Below are positions 34,156 to 42,693 of a stretch of DNA of 64,000 nucleotides, in pieces. The notes beneath the pieces were generated by a model, which saw only the letters and a list, made by a program, of their open reading frames with translations, had not been told where the DNA came from and searched no databases. The position numbers and the translations under genes are program-made. The stretch comes from Lewinellaceae bacterium. Its GTDB lineage: Bacteria > Bacteroidota > Bacteroidia > Chitinophagales > Saprospiraceae. Position 1 is the stretch's first letter. Every line of letters starts with the position of its first letter. The stretch covers positions 320,001 through 384,000 of the forward strand of contig JACJYR010000001.1 of NCBI GenBank assembly GCA_020636005.1. Direction: 5' to 3'.

Positions 34156-37041
34156 TTAATCTACGGCCAATTTCAGGCTTACCACGCTTTCACCACTGGC
34201 CACTTTCAAAAGGTACATCCCCGAAGCCAAATTGGCTAAATCAATCCTCCTGATTTGCGCAAGCCCGCCGGTCACCTCAAACTGTTCCTGGTAAACCTGC
34301 CTGCCAGTCAGATCAAGTACACTGAGCGTGGCCCGGCCGCTCTCCAGGGCTTCCAGATAAAGTTGGAACAGGCCGGAGGAGGGGTTGGGCTGCACGGATA
34401 TTTTTCCAAAAGGCTGGCCTTCAAAAACGGCGTTGGGTTCTACGTTGACCGTGACGGGCACCCGGTCGCCAGGACAGGACGTGGGCACCGCCTCTATCTG
34501 CCAATCGAAAAAATAGTAATAATAGCCTGTTCCCTGGCTGGAAGTGTTGATGGACACGATGTCCGGTGCTGCGTAGGGATACTCCACGCCCTCGTTGCTG
34601 CGCACGAGCCGGGGTCCTTGCACATTAAACGTTTCCATATTCCTTGCCTCATTCGTCGTAAGGATATAACCAGTGCCGGGGCCTATTGTAAAACCTATGT
34701 CAAGGATGGATATCCCCATTGGTATGTCCATTTCTACCGACTGGAGCACGGTGCCGTTGTTGTTCCTCAGTTCTATGGTGCGGATGCCTGGGAATTCGGT
34801 CGTCACCTTTACTGTTTTCAAAATAAAGTCGTCAAACACATCAAAGATAAGCTGGCCGTTGGTGTTGTTGCCGCTGTACAAAGTCCCCTGGTGGTTCACC
34901 ATTCCCACTTCAAAATCGCCGCCGCCATATTCGTTCACATCTTGCACATAATAGGAGGTAGTTTCGGTGAGCGTGGGGGTTTCAAAAGAATTTCCAATGG
35001 CCAAAATATCCATCCCATCGGGGGAATCGTACCAATGGGGCATATTGCCGGTAGCCATCAGGGTGGCGGTACCAGGGCCAAAAATGGTCACATCATCGGC
35101 TTGGGGCACATCGGCCATAGGCAGCACTTCCACATGGATAGGCGCTGTACTGACATCCCCGCAAACACTCGGGACAGTCACAAAATAATCGCCCGTCTGG
35201 CCCACCGAGATCACCGGGCCCGAAACGCCATTCGACCAGGTGTATCCAGAAGCGCCGGAGGCAGCCAACTCCACGCTGCCACCTTCGCAAAACTCGGTCT
35301 CGCCCACGGCAGCAATGGCCGGGGTCGCAATTTCGGCAGTGGCAATACTTAGCACCGAAGAGATGCCCACACAACCACTGGCATCCACCACGACGACACT
35401 GTAATTGCCTGGATGGTCAACTGTGGCGGTTTGGCTCACAGCCCCATTGTTCCAAAGGTATTCGTAACCAGCAGGAGCCATCATGGACACCGACTGCCCG
35501 GGGCAAAGTTCGGAAGGCCCGTCGTAGGTAATGTCAACACTTCCCAAGGCACAGGAGCTGCCCTCCTCAATGGTGATATATTGGTCGGATGCGGGGTTGG
35601 GCACCACGTCCACCGTGCCGGAAGGCCAGCGGACGACGGCGTACTCCACTTCGGTTTCCTGGCCAAGGCCAAAATAGGCGGTGAGGGAATTGGAAATGCC
35701 ATAGCTCTCACCGGCACGGACTTCCCGTATCTGGATACCCCAACTCCCATGCAGTTCTATCCTGGCACCGACGCCGGTACGGTTGCTTTGCACCCCTTTC
35801 AATTGCACGGCCAGGAAGTGGTTGTCGTTGCCATCGTTCATCCAGAGCTTGTCGGGGATGCTGGTCGGGGTGTTGTAGCTGTTTTGGTAGGCGGAATAAA
35901 TATCCTGGAAGCCATCGTGGTTGAGGTCGCCGACGGCAAGGGTGCCGAAGCTGGAGGGAAAAAGGTTTGACACCTGTGTGAAAGTCTTGTCGCCATTGTT
36001 GTGGAAAAAATAAACCGGCTGGGCCGTGATGATGTCCACAAAACCATCGTTGTCGAAGTCTCGCATCAGCCCTTCGTTGTATTCAAAATTGCTGCCCATG
36101 ATGATGCCGGCCTGTTCGGTAATATCAGTGAAATGACCGGTGCCGTCATTTTCCAGCAGTTGCACCCTGAAATCGTGGTTGGTGACGAAGCAGTCCATGT
36201 CGCCGTCGTTGTCAATGTCCTGGAAATCAGCCGTCCAGGATTGGTGGTGTATGCGCAGGCCATATTCTTCTCCGGCCTCGGTGTAGTTGTTTTGGCCATC
36301 ATTGACAAAGAGGACATTGATGCGGCGGGTATCTTCCATGTCAAACACCCCGATGCGGCATTTGGCGATGTAGAGATCCAGGTCGCCGTCATTGTCGAAG
36401 TCCGTCCAGACGGAGCCGTAGTTGCCGGAATCGTCAAAAGGCTCGATCGTACCGGGGGTGATGTCGAAGTTAATGACGGCGTTGTTGGCTTCGGCAGGAA
36501 AAAGGCCCGTGGCATCATTCAGCCATATCCGGCTCGGCCCATCGTCGTGGCAGGCAAACACGTCCAGCCAGCCATCGTTGTTAATGTCGGCCATATTGGA
36601 GCCTTGCATAAAAATATTGCTACCGGGAAATGTCTGGAGGTCGAAGTCGGTACCGCTGTTGATGGCGGTCAACATTTTCACCCCTGTATAAGAACCGCCG
36701 GACAAAATATCGCAGTAGCCATCATTGTTGGCGTCGCCGACGACAATGGCCCAGGCACGGGTTTGGTTGCCGCCCGGGAACAGGTCGCCGTAGGTGAAAT
36801 TGGTGAAAGGCTGGCCGTTGGGCACCTGGTACTCTATGCTGAGGGATTTCCCTTTGTCCAGGCGTACGATGTCGTCCAGCCCGTCGGCATTCATGTCGGC
36901 CACGGCAATCGCCACGCCGCTGGTGAAGGTTGCAGGGTTTTGGAGCAGGCTGGTTTTATCAGTAAAGGTGGCCTGGCCATTCAGTGTGGAGGCCATGACA
37001 ACCATCATACTAACCAATAAAAGGGTATTGACTTGTCTCAT
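34156..37041 (-). CDS. FG-GAP/UnbV surface protein with T9SS sorting domain
   Basis: 961 residues. Signal peptide (MRQVNTLLLVSMMVVMASTLNGQ). About seven FG-GAP/VCBS repeats (residues ~30-400) with DxNxDG calcium motifs (DMNADGLDDIV, DINNDGWLDVF, DFDNDGDLDLY), an ASPIC/UnbV domain (~410-510: GVGARIELHGSWG ... AVVRWPSGTVD), Ig-like/PKD-type domains and a jelly-roll, then a T9SS type A sorting domain at the end (VQPNPSSGLFQLYLEA ... LASGMYLLKVASGE). It should be exported and attached to the cell surface, probably for binding. No enzyme motif. It has a close architectural cousin at 8164-11508, which is lipid-anchored instead. Confidence 0.88.
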   Translation of the reverse strand: MRQVNTLLLVSMMVVMASTLNGQATFTDKTSLLQNPATFTSGVAIAVADMNADGLDDIVRLDKGKSLSIEYQVPNGQPFTNFTYGDLFPGGNQTRAWAIVVGDANNDGYCDILSGGSYTGVKMLTAINSGTDFDLQTFPGSNIFMQGSNMADINNDGWLDVFACHDDGPSRIWLNDATGLFPAEANNAVINFDITPGTIEPFDDSGNYGSVWTDFDNDGDLDLYIAKCRIGVFDMEDTRRINVLFVNDGQNNYTEAGEEYGLRIHHQSWTADFQDIDNDGDMDCFVTNHDFRVQLLENDGTGHFTDITEQAGIIMGSNFEYNEGLMRDFDNDGFVDIITAQPVYFFHNNGDKTFTQVSNLFPSSFGTLAVGDLNHDGFQDIYSAYQNSYNTPTSIPDKLWMNDGNDNHFLAVQLKGVQSNRTGVGARIELHGSWGIQIREVRAGESYGISNSLTAYFGLGQETEVEYAVVRWPSGTVDVVPNPASDQYITIEEGSSCALGSVDITYDGPSELCPGQSVSMMAPAGYEYLWNNGAVSQTATVDHPGNYSVVVVDASGCVGISSVLSIATAEIATPAIAAVGETEFCEGGSVELAASGASGYTWSNGVSGPVISVGQTGDYFVTVPSVCGDVSTAPIHVEVLPMADVPQADDVTIFGPGTATLMATGNMPHWYDSPDGMDILAIGNSFETPTLTETTSYYVQDVNEYGGGDFEVGMVNHQGTLYSGNNTNGQLIFDVFDDFILKTVKVTTEFPGIRTIELRNNNGTVLQSVEMDIPMGISILDIGFTIGPGTGYILTTNEARNMETFNVQGPRLVRSNEGVEYPYAAPDIVSINTSSQGTGYYYYFFDWQIEAVPTSCPGDRVPVTVNVEPNAVFEGQPFGKISVQPNPSSGLFQLYLEALESGRATLSVLDLTGRQVYQEQFEVTGGLAQIRRIDLANLASGMYLLKVASGESVVSLKLAVD

Positions 37042-37075
37042 TGCTATCTATTGTTAGGTGATAAATTCAAGGGGT

Positions 37076-37101
37076 GAAAGTAGCCTAAATTAAGTTGCCA
37101 A
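37076..37101 (-). promoter_or_regulatory. Candidate promoter of the FG-GAP gene
   Basis: On the minus strand TTG, 16 bp, TACTTTC: a -33-like TTG followed at proper distance by a near-TAnnTTTG box, 35 bp before the ATG at 37041. Confidence 0.45.
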
Positions 37102-37178
37102 GTTCAACAATTCAGGGCCAAAAGAAATACAGCCGTCAATTTTTCAGCCAGCCACTTTTGCCGCAGGTAGCTATGTCA

Positions 37179-37348
37179 ATACTTCGTTAAGAATTGCGGC
37201 GGCTACGCCGCCGGAAAGGACTTTTAAGAGGTAGGTGTTTTCTTTTTTTTTTTTTTTTGGCCTCAGCCAAACCCGCCCGAAAAAGAAAACACCTACCTCC
37301 ATTATATTATTTGCCGCCAAAGGCGGCGCAAAAGGTTTCACGAAGTAT
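37179..37348. repeat. Palindromic element E (MITE-like, no coding)
   Basis: Ends form an inverted pair ATACTTCGTTAA / ATACTTCGTGAA (right end read on the minus strand), followed inward by GGCGGCTACGCCGCC (37198-37212) and GCCGCCAAAGGCGGC (37313-37327). The centre is a long hairpin AGGTAGGTGTTTTCTTTTT (37229-37247) with its inverted copy (37280-37298), and a T-run of about 17. Same plan as elements B, C and D but different sequence. Confidence 0.65.
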
Positions 37349-37521
37349 GGTATGTGGCATAAAAACAAAAACCCACCTGTTTTTGCAAGTGGGCTGGAAA
37401 AATCTAAAGCTATGAAAACTATTAAGCCGTTGGTTTGATTGGGATCTTTCAAAACTTGCCAGAACCTGCCAAAGCCCGCTCTGTACGCCCGGTGGCTTTA
37501 CTGATGGGAAAGTTGGGAATA

Positions 37522-37558
37522 AAACCTGATTCCCAAAAGCAGTTCGGGAATCAGGTTT
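37522..37558 (-). terminator. Terminator of the ferredoxin gene
   Basis: Stem AAACCTGATTCCC / GGGAATCAGGTTT with an 11-nt loop, 13 bp beyond the ferredoxin stop on the minus strand. Confidence 0.68.
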
Positions 37559-37570
37559 ATTGCTTCGGCC

Positions 37571-37918
37571 CTACAGGTGGAGCTTTTCCTTCCTGGCCAG
37601 TAGTTGTTCATTGGTTTCCACGTGTTCCGGATCGGGCACACAGCAGTCCACCGGGCAAACGGCAGCGCATTGGGGCTCTTCATGGAAGCCCACGCACTCG
37701 GTGCATTTTTCCGGGGTGATGTAATAGTAGTCCTCAGCGACAGGGGCGTGTTTTTCATCAGCGGTTGTTTCCCCGCCATATTCAAGTTTGTAAGAACCCT
37801 TCACACTCGTTCCGTCGGCGATGGCCCATTCGATGCCGCCTTCATAGATGGCGTTGTTGGGGCATTCCGGTTCGCAGGCTCCACAATTGATGCATTCGTC
37901 GGTAATCATTATAGCCAT
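37571..37918 (-). CDS. 2[4Fe-4S] ferredoxin (Alvin-type)
   Basis: 115 residues. First cluster C9, C12, C15, C19 (CINCGACEPECP); second cluster C72, C75, C84, C88 with the longer CTECVGFHEEPQCAAVCP spacing, typical of Allochromatium-type ferredoxins of low potential. It carries electrons in the cytosol; its partners are not in the window. The middle insertion (~residues 25-70, GIEWAIADGTSVKGSYKLEYGGE) is longer than in minimal ferredoxins. ATG at 37918 (MAIMITDEC) or at 37909; earlier starts add a non-ferredoxin extension. Confidence 0.93.
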   Translation of the reverse strand: MAIMITDECINCGACEPECPNNAIYEGGIEWAIADGTSVKGSYKLEYGGETTADEKHAPVAEDYYYITPEKCTECVGFHEEPQCAAVCPVDCCVPDPEHVETNEQLLARKEKLHL

Positions 37919-38454
37919 AAAGCAGTACAATTTTTTTTGGTTTGTGAAAAGTTGTCCGGAAGCGGCAACCATTTCCGGCAACATGGCAAAATTAGCAGGG
38001 TGGGTAATAAAACCAAAATTACTTTGCCCTTCGGCTGAAATTCTTTTGGGGAACGGCTGGATTGCCCAATCGTTTAGGCACCCTGGTCACCGGGTAAGCA
38101 CCGATGAAAAACAACTTCCTCCAGGCTGCCAGTTCGGGATGGATTTTCGAAACCGCAGCAATGGCGCCCCGGAGCCATTTTACTTTCCTTCGATGCTTGT
38201 GTGGAAAAGTTTTGAAAATGCGCCACCGAAAGGAAGGTTCTTGGAAGAAAGTCAACTTTGAAAATGGTTGGGGTCATTTTTTTATTAAAAATTTTAAATA
38301 AACACTTGATAATCAACTGTATGAATCAATTATAAAAACGAGATGATGGAGATTTTGAAAATTACTATGATCCAAGCTCCTGAAAATCAACGAACTTGAA
38401 GAATGGGCCCGTTATTCGCATTTTTTAACAACCGTACCTTCCAAGTCAAACGCA
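37919..38454. other. Spacer with a decayed family A copy
   Basis: The 535 bp between two minus-strand genes contain a probable degenerate repeat A at 38102-38195, and AT-rich sequence afterwards. Open frames seen here (up to 137 codons) have no recognisable protein features and are not called. Confidence 0.45.
38102..38195 (+). repeat. Degenerate copy of repeat family A
   Basis: Retains in the correct order the A landmarks CGATGAAAAACAACTTC, GATTTTCGAAACCGCAGCAATGG (with mismatches) and TTTCCTTCGATG, but the spacing differs and the first terminator hairpin is lost. Chance is possible for each piece alone, less likely for all three in order. Confidence 0.5.
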
Positions 38455-39993
38455 TCAAAACGAATGGATAAAATCCTCCAGCCCGGTATCTTCCCCTAAC
38501 TCCAAACGTTTGCGCAGCCTATTGCGGGTCTTTTTCACGCTGACGGCAGAGATGCCGAGCATAGAGGCGGCTTCCTTGGTGTTCAGGTTGAGCTTGATGA
38601 TAAGGAACAGGCGTTCCTCGGCATCGCTGAGGGTTGGGTAGGTATTACGGAGGCGCTGCATGTAGCCGGGGTAGGCTCTCTCAAAATATACCTTGAACGA
38701 GGCCCAGTCCTCGTCGGTCAGGATATGCTGTTTGTACAGGTTCTCTTCAAAATCATCCGGCGTGGAGGCCGCTCCAGCATGGGTGGATTGCCCTGAAACC
38801 TGTTCTTTCAGTTCAACCAATTGCCTGTTTTTCTCCATTAAAATACGGGTCATGTTCGACAGGTTTTCCTGGTTGCGGGAGAGTTCAAGCTGGATGTGGC
38901 GGGTTTGCAGCCGCCAGCGCCACAGCCCTGCGGCCGCCAGCAGCAGCCCAATAAAAATGTATGCGGTACGCCGTTCCAGGGAGCGTTTGGTTGTTTCGAG
39001 CGCCGATTTGCTTTTTTCCAGTTCCAGTTCTTTTTGCTGGCTCTGGTATTTTACTTCCAGTTCGGCTATTTTCTGCTTCGTATCCTCGCCAATGAGGCTG
39101 TCTTTTAGCAGGAAATATTTCCCTAAATATTCATAGGCCACCTCATAATTCCCTCTTTCAGCGGCAATCGTTTGCAACAATGAATAATTGGTGATCAGGT
39201 TTTCGTGTATTTGGTGCTCCTGGTTCATGCTGACGCACTGTTGGGCGATATCTTCCGCTTTGTCAAATAATTTTAGATGGCGATAGGCATCAGCCAGGTT
39301 GTTCAATCCCTTGGCTTCTTCCTTGTGCTTTCCGAGCCGGTGGTAAATGGCAATGGATCGCTCGAAATAAGGGATGGCTTCGAGGGGGCGCTCCTGAGTT
39401 GATTTGGTGATGCCGAAATTGTTCAACGCAGCCCCCAACTGCGCCTCTCCGCCGTATTTTTCAATGAGCGGCATAGCAATTTCAAAATAGCGCTCCGCAC
39501 TTTCAAAGTCGCCCAGTTGGCGGCTCATCGCACTGGCTTGTTCCAGGCTTTCCGCTACGCAAAGGCTATCGTGGCCCTCCCCGCAAAGGGCCGCCGCTGT
39601 TTTGTACTCCTCCAATGCGGCTTCATACCTACTTAAACGGAGCGACAATATCCCCTTCCGGTGCAAGACCCAACCCTGCCAACCCGGATTGCCCGATGCT
39701 TTGGAGAGGTTTTCAGCCTCCAGCAAACAGCGTGCTGCTGTTGGGTAATCGCCTGCATTGATATGATCGTAAAAAAGGTACATCCATCCGTAGAGTTGTT
39801 GGAGGGTGTCATGGGCCAGGGTTGCTTTGGATAAGAATTGCCGGTGGGTGCCCACTTTTTCCATCATATCAACGATGGATTCAGGGGGAATGGGGTCTGC
39901 TTTTTTCCAATCGGCCTTAAAATCGGCTTGCGCAAAAACGAAAGACGAACAAAGAAATATTAATAGCAATAAAAGAACCTGGCTTATTTTCAT
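38455..39993 (-). CDS. Membrane-tethered TPR protein with LuxR-type HTH
   Basis: 512 residues. Signal peptide (MKISQVLLLLLIFLCSSFVFAQ), then six or more TPR repeats (~30-300), a coiled coil (KYQSQQKELELEKSKSALETTKRSLERR), one transmembrane helix (~330-350: TAYIFIGLLLAAAGLWRWRL), and a C-terminal helix-turn-helix with the LuxR/GerE pattern (DAEERLFLIIKLNLNTKEAASMLGISAVSVKKTRNRLRKRLEL). The TPR part should be periplasmic and the DNA-binding part cytosolic, so it may sense an outside protein signal and act directly on DNA, as in other Bacteroidota TPR-HTH proteins. ATG at 39993; it stands alone on the minus strand. Confidence 0.85.
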   Translation of the reverse strand: MKISQVLLLLLIFLCSSFVFAQADFKADWKKADPIPPESIVDMMEKVGTHRQFLSKATLAHDTLQQLYGWMYLFYDHINAGDYPTAARCLLEAENLSKASGNPGWQGWVLHRKGILSLRLSRYEAALEEYKTAAALCGEGHDSLCVAESLEQASAMSRQLGDFESAERYFEIAMPLIEKYGGEAQLGAALNNFGITKSTQERPLEAIPYFERSIAIYHRLGKHKEEAKGLNNLADAYRHLKLFDKAEDIAQQCVSMNQEHQIHENLITNYSLLQTIAAERGNYEVAYEYLGKYFLLKDSLIGEDTKQKIAELEVKYQSQQKELELEKSKSALETTKRSLERRTAYIFIGLLLAAAGLWRWRLQTRHIQLELSRNQENLSNMTRILMEKNRQLVELKEQVSGQSTHAGAASTPDDFEENLYKQHILTDEDWASFKVYFERAYPGYMQRLRNTYPTLSDAEERLFLIIKLNLNTKEAASMLGISAVSVKKTRNRLRKRLELGEDTGLEDFIHSF

Positions 39994-40158
39994 AAAAATA
40001 CGGTTTGGAAATGCAAGGCTCAAGCCCAACAAACACAAAGGGAAAGGGTTTGTCCCCCATTCTGTCACCCTTTGTTTTTGCGTTTCTTCGTTGGAATAGA
40101 AAGAGATTTAGCCACAGATTTTGAATACCTCACTCTTTACAATTGAACAATATGAATA

Positions 40159-40264
40159 GAGTGATTCACAAAGCTATGGGTTTGGTAACGTAACGTCGGC
40201 TTTAGCCGGCGAACGGGTGAGCCGGCTAAAGCCGGCGTTACGCCTATAATTTTGTGAAGCACTC
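40159..40264. repeat. Palindromic element C
   Basis: Ends GAGTGATTCACAAA and (inverted) GAGTGCTTCACAAA flank two palindromes, CGGCTTTAGCCG (40197-40208) and GCCGGCTAAAGCCGGC (40221-40236), which are also inverted to each other around GAACGGGTGA. A 12-bp direct repeat CTCTTTACAATT lies on both sides (about 40132 and 40274) and could be a target duplication. Confidence 0.65.
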
Positions 40265-40980
40265 ATATGAATTCTCTTTACAATTCCTTTTTCGTAATCA
40301 CTTTTGTTATGTTTGCCACTGTACCTTCAGCCTAAAAAAATAACAGTCGGTTTTAGTCCTGGCCAACATGACCATCCCGGCAGGAACTTATAAATCTTTG
40401 GGCGACCTGGCTTCCAATAATTCTTCTGCAGCCATTGGGATGGTTTAAGATACGGGCCTATTTCTGGATCAAGATTTTGAAGTCTTCCTTGGGGGATTGT
40501 TTGAAATCCTCATTGCTGTTTGTCCATAAAAAGAAGGAGGAAAAGCCCCAGTGCAACCAAAAAAAAGCTGGCTCGCAAATCAGTCCGGCACTCCCATAGA
40601 AAAGGGGGCCTGCATAGTATTTTGGGAAGGAATACAATGAAGGCCAACTTAGCGCTGGAAGCTTTGGTGCTGATATGCAGTCAGCTTTTATTCCTGCAAA
40701 TGCTGCCGGCTGAACAGGGCAGAAGGGCAAAAAAGTACCCGCAAAATGCTGAAAAACAAGTATTTAAAGCTTGTCACCCAAATTGTCACCCCTTGGTTTC
40801 CCACAGTTTAATCTTTTGATTTATACCTTAGCACCTCCCCTAAATAGCACATCAAATCCATTTTCCCAACCCTCACCGTATGAAACCAACCCGGAATTCT
40901 ATTTAGTAACGATGAAAAAATAACTTCACCATTATGATTTTGAAAACCCCAGCAATGGAGGGTTTTTTTAAAAATAATCC

Positions 40981-40993
40981 CGATTTGAAATCG
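40981..40993. other. Target-site duplication, left
   Basis: CGATTTGAAATCG, repeated exactly at 42430-42442 on the other side of the IS. Because the target is a palindrome, the boundary is ambiguous by one or two bases on each side (11-13 bp). Confidence 0.88.
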
Positions 40994-41040
40994 CATAGGC
41001 GTCAACTTAAAAAAACCGAATATGATTAGATAAAATAAAA

Positions 41041-41089
41041 ATGCTGCTTAGGTTTGTTCAAATCAACATTCAGAACACCTAAACAGCAT
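41041..41089 (+). promoter_or_regulatory. Hairpin directly before the transposase start
   Basis: Inverted pair ATGCTGCTTAGGT (41041-41053) and ACCTAAACAGCAT (41077-41089; one mismatch), ending exactly at the base before the ATG. In read-through RNA it would bury the start region, a control known in IS10, IS50 and IS231-type elements. An internal start of transcription in the loop would avoid it. Confidence 0.65.
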
Positions 41090-42421
41090 ATGAAAATTAA
41101 GTTGGAACAAATTAAGCGAAAAATTGGCGAACAACAAATAAACGCCATCGCAAAAAGTAGCGGTTTCCAAAAGCGGGAGCCGAGGAAAGTCACCGGATAT
41201 AGTTTTTTTCTTGGTTTTTGCATGATGGTACAGCTTGGGCAGACGGGGCTGAGGGACTGGGCAAAAAGCATAGGGCGGCTGACCCAAAAGCTGGTCTCCA
41301 AACAAGGCCTCCAAAAAAAACTCCAGTTCAGGCACGAAGCTTTTGCCCGCCAACTTTTGGGGTTTGTACTCAAACAGTGCACGGCCTCAAACGGCCACCA
41401 GGGGGTTGCCCTCTTCGCACCGTTCAAGGAGGTCTATGTTGAGGACAGCACCTGTGTGGGGCTGCCCCGCAACCTGTCATCTTTCTACCCCGGCCCCCAC
41501 AGCAAAACCCACGGGGAATGTGCCACTGCCCGCATACAGTTGCGCATGGAATTGGTGAGTGAATCCTACGAAGGGGTTTTTGTGGGGAGTTACCGTGAAA
41601 ATGACCAGGGTTTTGCGCACCGTATCGTTGAAATACTCACGGCAGGCTGCCTTGTGATCCGGGACAAAGGGTATTTTGTGCTGGCCGCCTTCCGGGCGAT
41701 CATGGAGAAAAAGGCGTTTTTCCTGTCCCGCCTCCGCTTTGGGACAACCGTTTTTGATGCGCAGACCGGGGAAAAAATGGATTTGCTGAAAGAGCTCAAG
41801 GCTTTGAAAAAAGCAGGCCGCCAAGTCCTTGACAAGGAAATATTGCTGGGGGGCAAGGAGAAACTGCCAGTCCGCCTGGTGGCCATCGAAGCCCCTGAAG
41901 AGGCCAAACGGATGAGGCAGCACAAGGCCCGTACTGACCGCAGTGCAAAGGCCGCCCATTCCAGAGAGTACATCCAACTGCTGGGCTGGACCATTTTCAT
42001 AACAAATGTCAACAAGGAAACCTGGGGGGGCCGGGACATCATCAGGGCCTACCGGTACCGTTGGCGCATTGAAATAGTGTTCAAGTGTTGGAAAAGCAAG
42101 TTCAACCTGGACAAGTTCTTCGAAGGCAGGGAAACAATATCGCCACCGAGGGCAGCCATGACCATCTACCTGATGCTTGCTTGGTTGACCTTGACAATGG
42201 GGGCTTGGTATGGGTATTTTGTGCACCGGGTTTACGAAGAAAAGAAGAAATTCATCAGCATGCTGCTGTTCGCCGATTTTGTCAAAGAACGGTTTTGGGA
42301 AATACTTTTGACAAGCGACCTCGATGTTTTCATCGGTGAGCTTGCCAGATATTATTCCCATGACAAACGAAAATCCCGAAAATGCTATCTCGAATTTTTG
42401 TATGAAATAAATTTAAGTTGA
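41090..42421 (+). CDS. IS4-family DDE transposase
   Basis: 443 residues from the ATG at 41090. Catalytic triad D119 (VYVEDST), D192 (VIRDKGYF) and E328 inside the family signature Y-x2-R-x3-E-x6-K (YRYRWRIEIVFKCWK), which fits exactly. The rest follows the RNase H-like fold with an insertion between D192 and E328, as in Tn5/IS4 proteins. A start 12 codons earlier lies within the hairpin loop and is less likely. It cuts and pastes the element using the 18-bp ends. The frame is intact. Confidence 0.94.
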   Translation: MKIKLEQIKRKIGEQQINAIAKSSGFQKREPRKVTGYSFFLGFCMMVQLGQTGLRDWAKSIGRLTQKLVSKQGLQKKLQFRHEAFARQLLGFVLKQCTASNGHQGVALFAPFKEVYVEDSTCVGLPRNLSSFYPGPHSKTHGECATARIQLRMELVSESYEGVFVGSYRENDQGFAHRIVEILTAGCLVIRDKGYFVLAAFRAIMEKKAFFLSRLRFGTTVFDAQTGEKMDLLKELKALKKAGRQVLDKEILLGGKEKLPVRLVAIEAPEEAKRMRQHKARTDRSAKAAHSREYIQLLGWTIFITNVNKETWGGRDIIRAYRYRWRIEIVFKCWKSKFNLDKFFEGRETISPPRAAMTIYLMLAWLTLTMGAWYGYFVHRVYEEKKKFISMLLFADFVKERFWEILLTSDLDVFIGELARYYSHDKRKSRKCYLEFLYEINLS

Positions 42422-42693
42422 CGCCTATGCGATTTGAAATCGGGATTATTTTTCCTTCGATCCTTACACGCAACTTTTTTACACTTTTTCAACGATTCTT
42501 ATTTCCAGGGTGACATTTCTCCCGGACGAGTACAGTCCCTATACTTCTACAAATATTCCAAATAGCTTATATTCGCAGGATTCCATCTTTTCAAAATACG
42601 CAAAAACTACCAAACCGACTTCTTCAATTGCTTTGGGATTGCTACATTATCAGGCAGCGCCTTGAGCTAAAATCACTTTTTAAAACATTATTT

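Larger units (their letters stand above)
37042..37570. other. Spacer with palindromic element E
   Basis: Contains the promoter candidate of the FG-GAP gene, element E (37179-37348) and the ferredoxin terminator (37522-37558). The stretch 37349-37520 has one further hairpin-like part (CCCACCTG ... CAAGTGGG at 37370-37393) and no supported gene. Confidence 0.5.
39994..41089. other. Long spacer with element C, repeat A copy 3 and the IS left end
   Basis: 1.1 kb without supported gene. It contains element C (40159-40264), the left part of repeat A copy 3 (40907-40993) and the IS left end with its leader. Open frames at 40458-40730 (minus; hydrophobic segment then DFKQSPKEDFKILIQK) and 40520-40819 (plus) lack any recognisable pattern; the first could be a decayed gene fragment. 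Confidence 0.5.
40994..42429 (+). mobile_element. Complete IS4-family (IS231-like) insertion sequence, 1,436 bp
   Basis: Bounded by perfect 18-bp inverted repeats CATAGGCGTCAACTTAAA (40994-41011 and 42412-42429), which resemble the CATGCCCATCAACTTAAG ends of IS231 elements as I remember them. One transposase gene, an upstream hairpin before its start codon, and flanking 13-bp duplications. The transposase stop codon lies inside the right inverted repeat. No disrupted frame; it looks intact and recently inserted. Confidence 0.93.
40907..42463 (+). repeat. Repeat family A, copy 3, split by the IS
   Basis: The left part (40907-40993) runs from TAACGATGAAAAAATAACTTC through the AAAACCCC hairpin to CCCGATTTGAAATCG; the right part (42430-42463) continues CGATTTGAAATCGGGATTATTTTTCCTTCGATCC. 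Removing the IS and one 13-bp duplicate restores an intact palindrome CCCGATTTGAAATCGGG. Confidence 0.92.

Noticed and set aside
40458..40819. Two open frames (90 and 99 codons) left of the IS
   Set aside because: No family pattern, no start context, overlapping on opposite strands. The minus one may be a gene remnant but cannot be supported.
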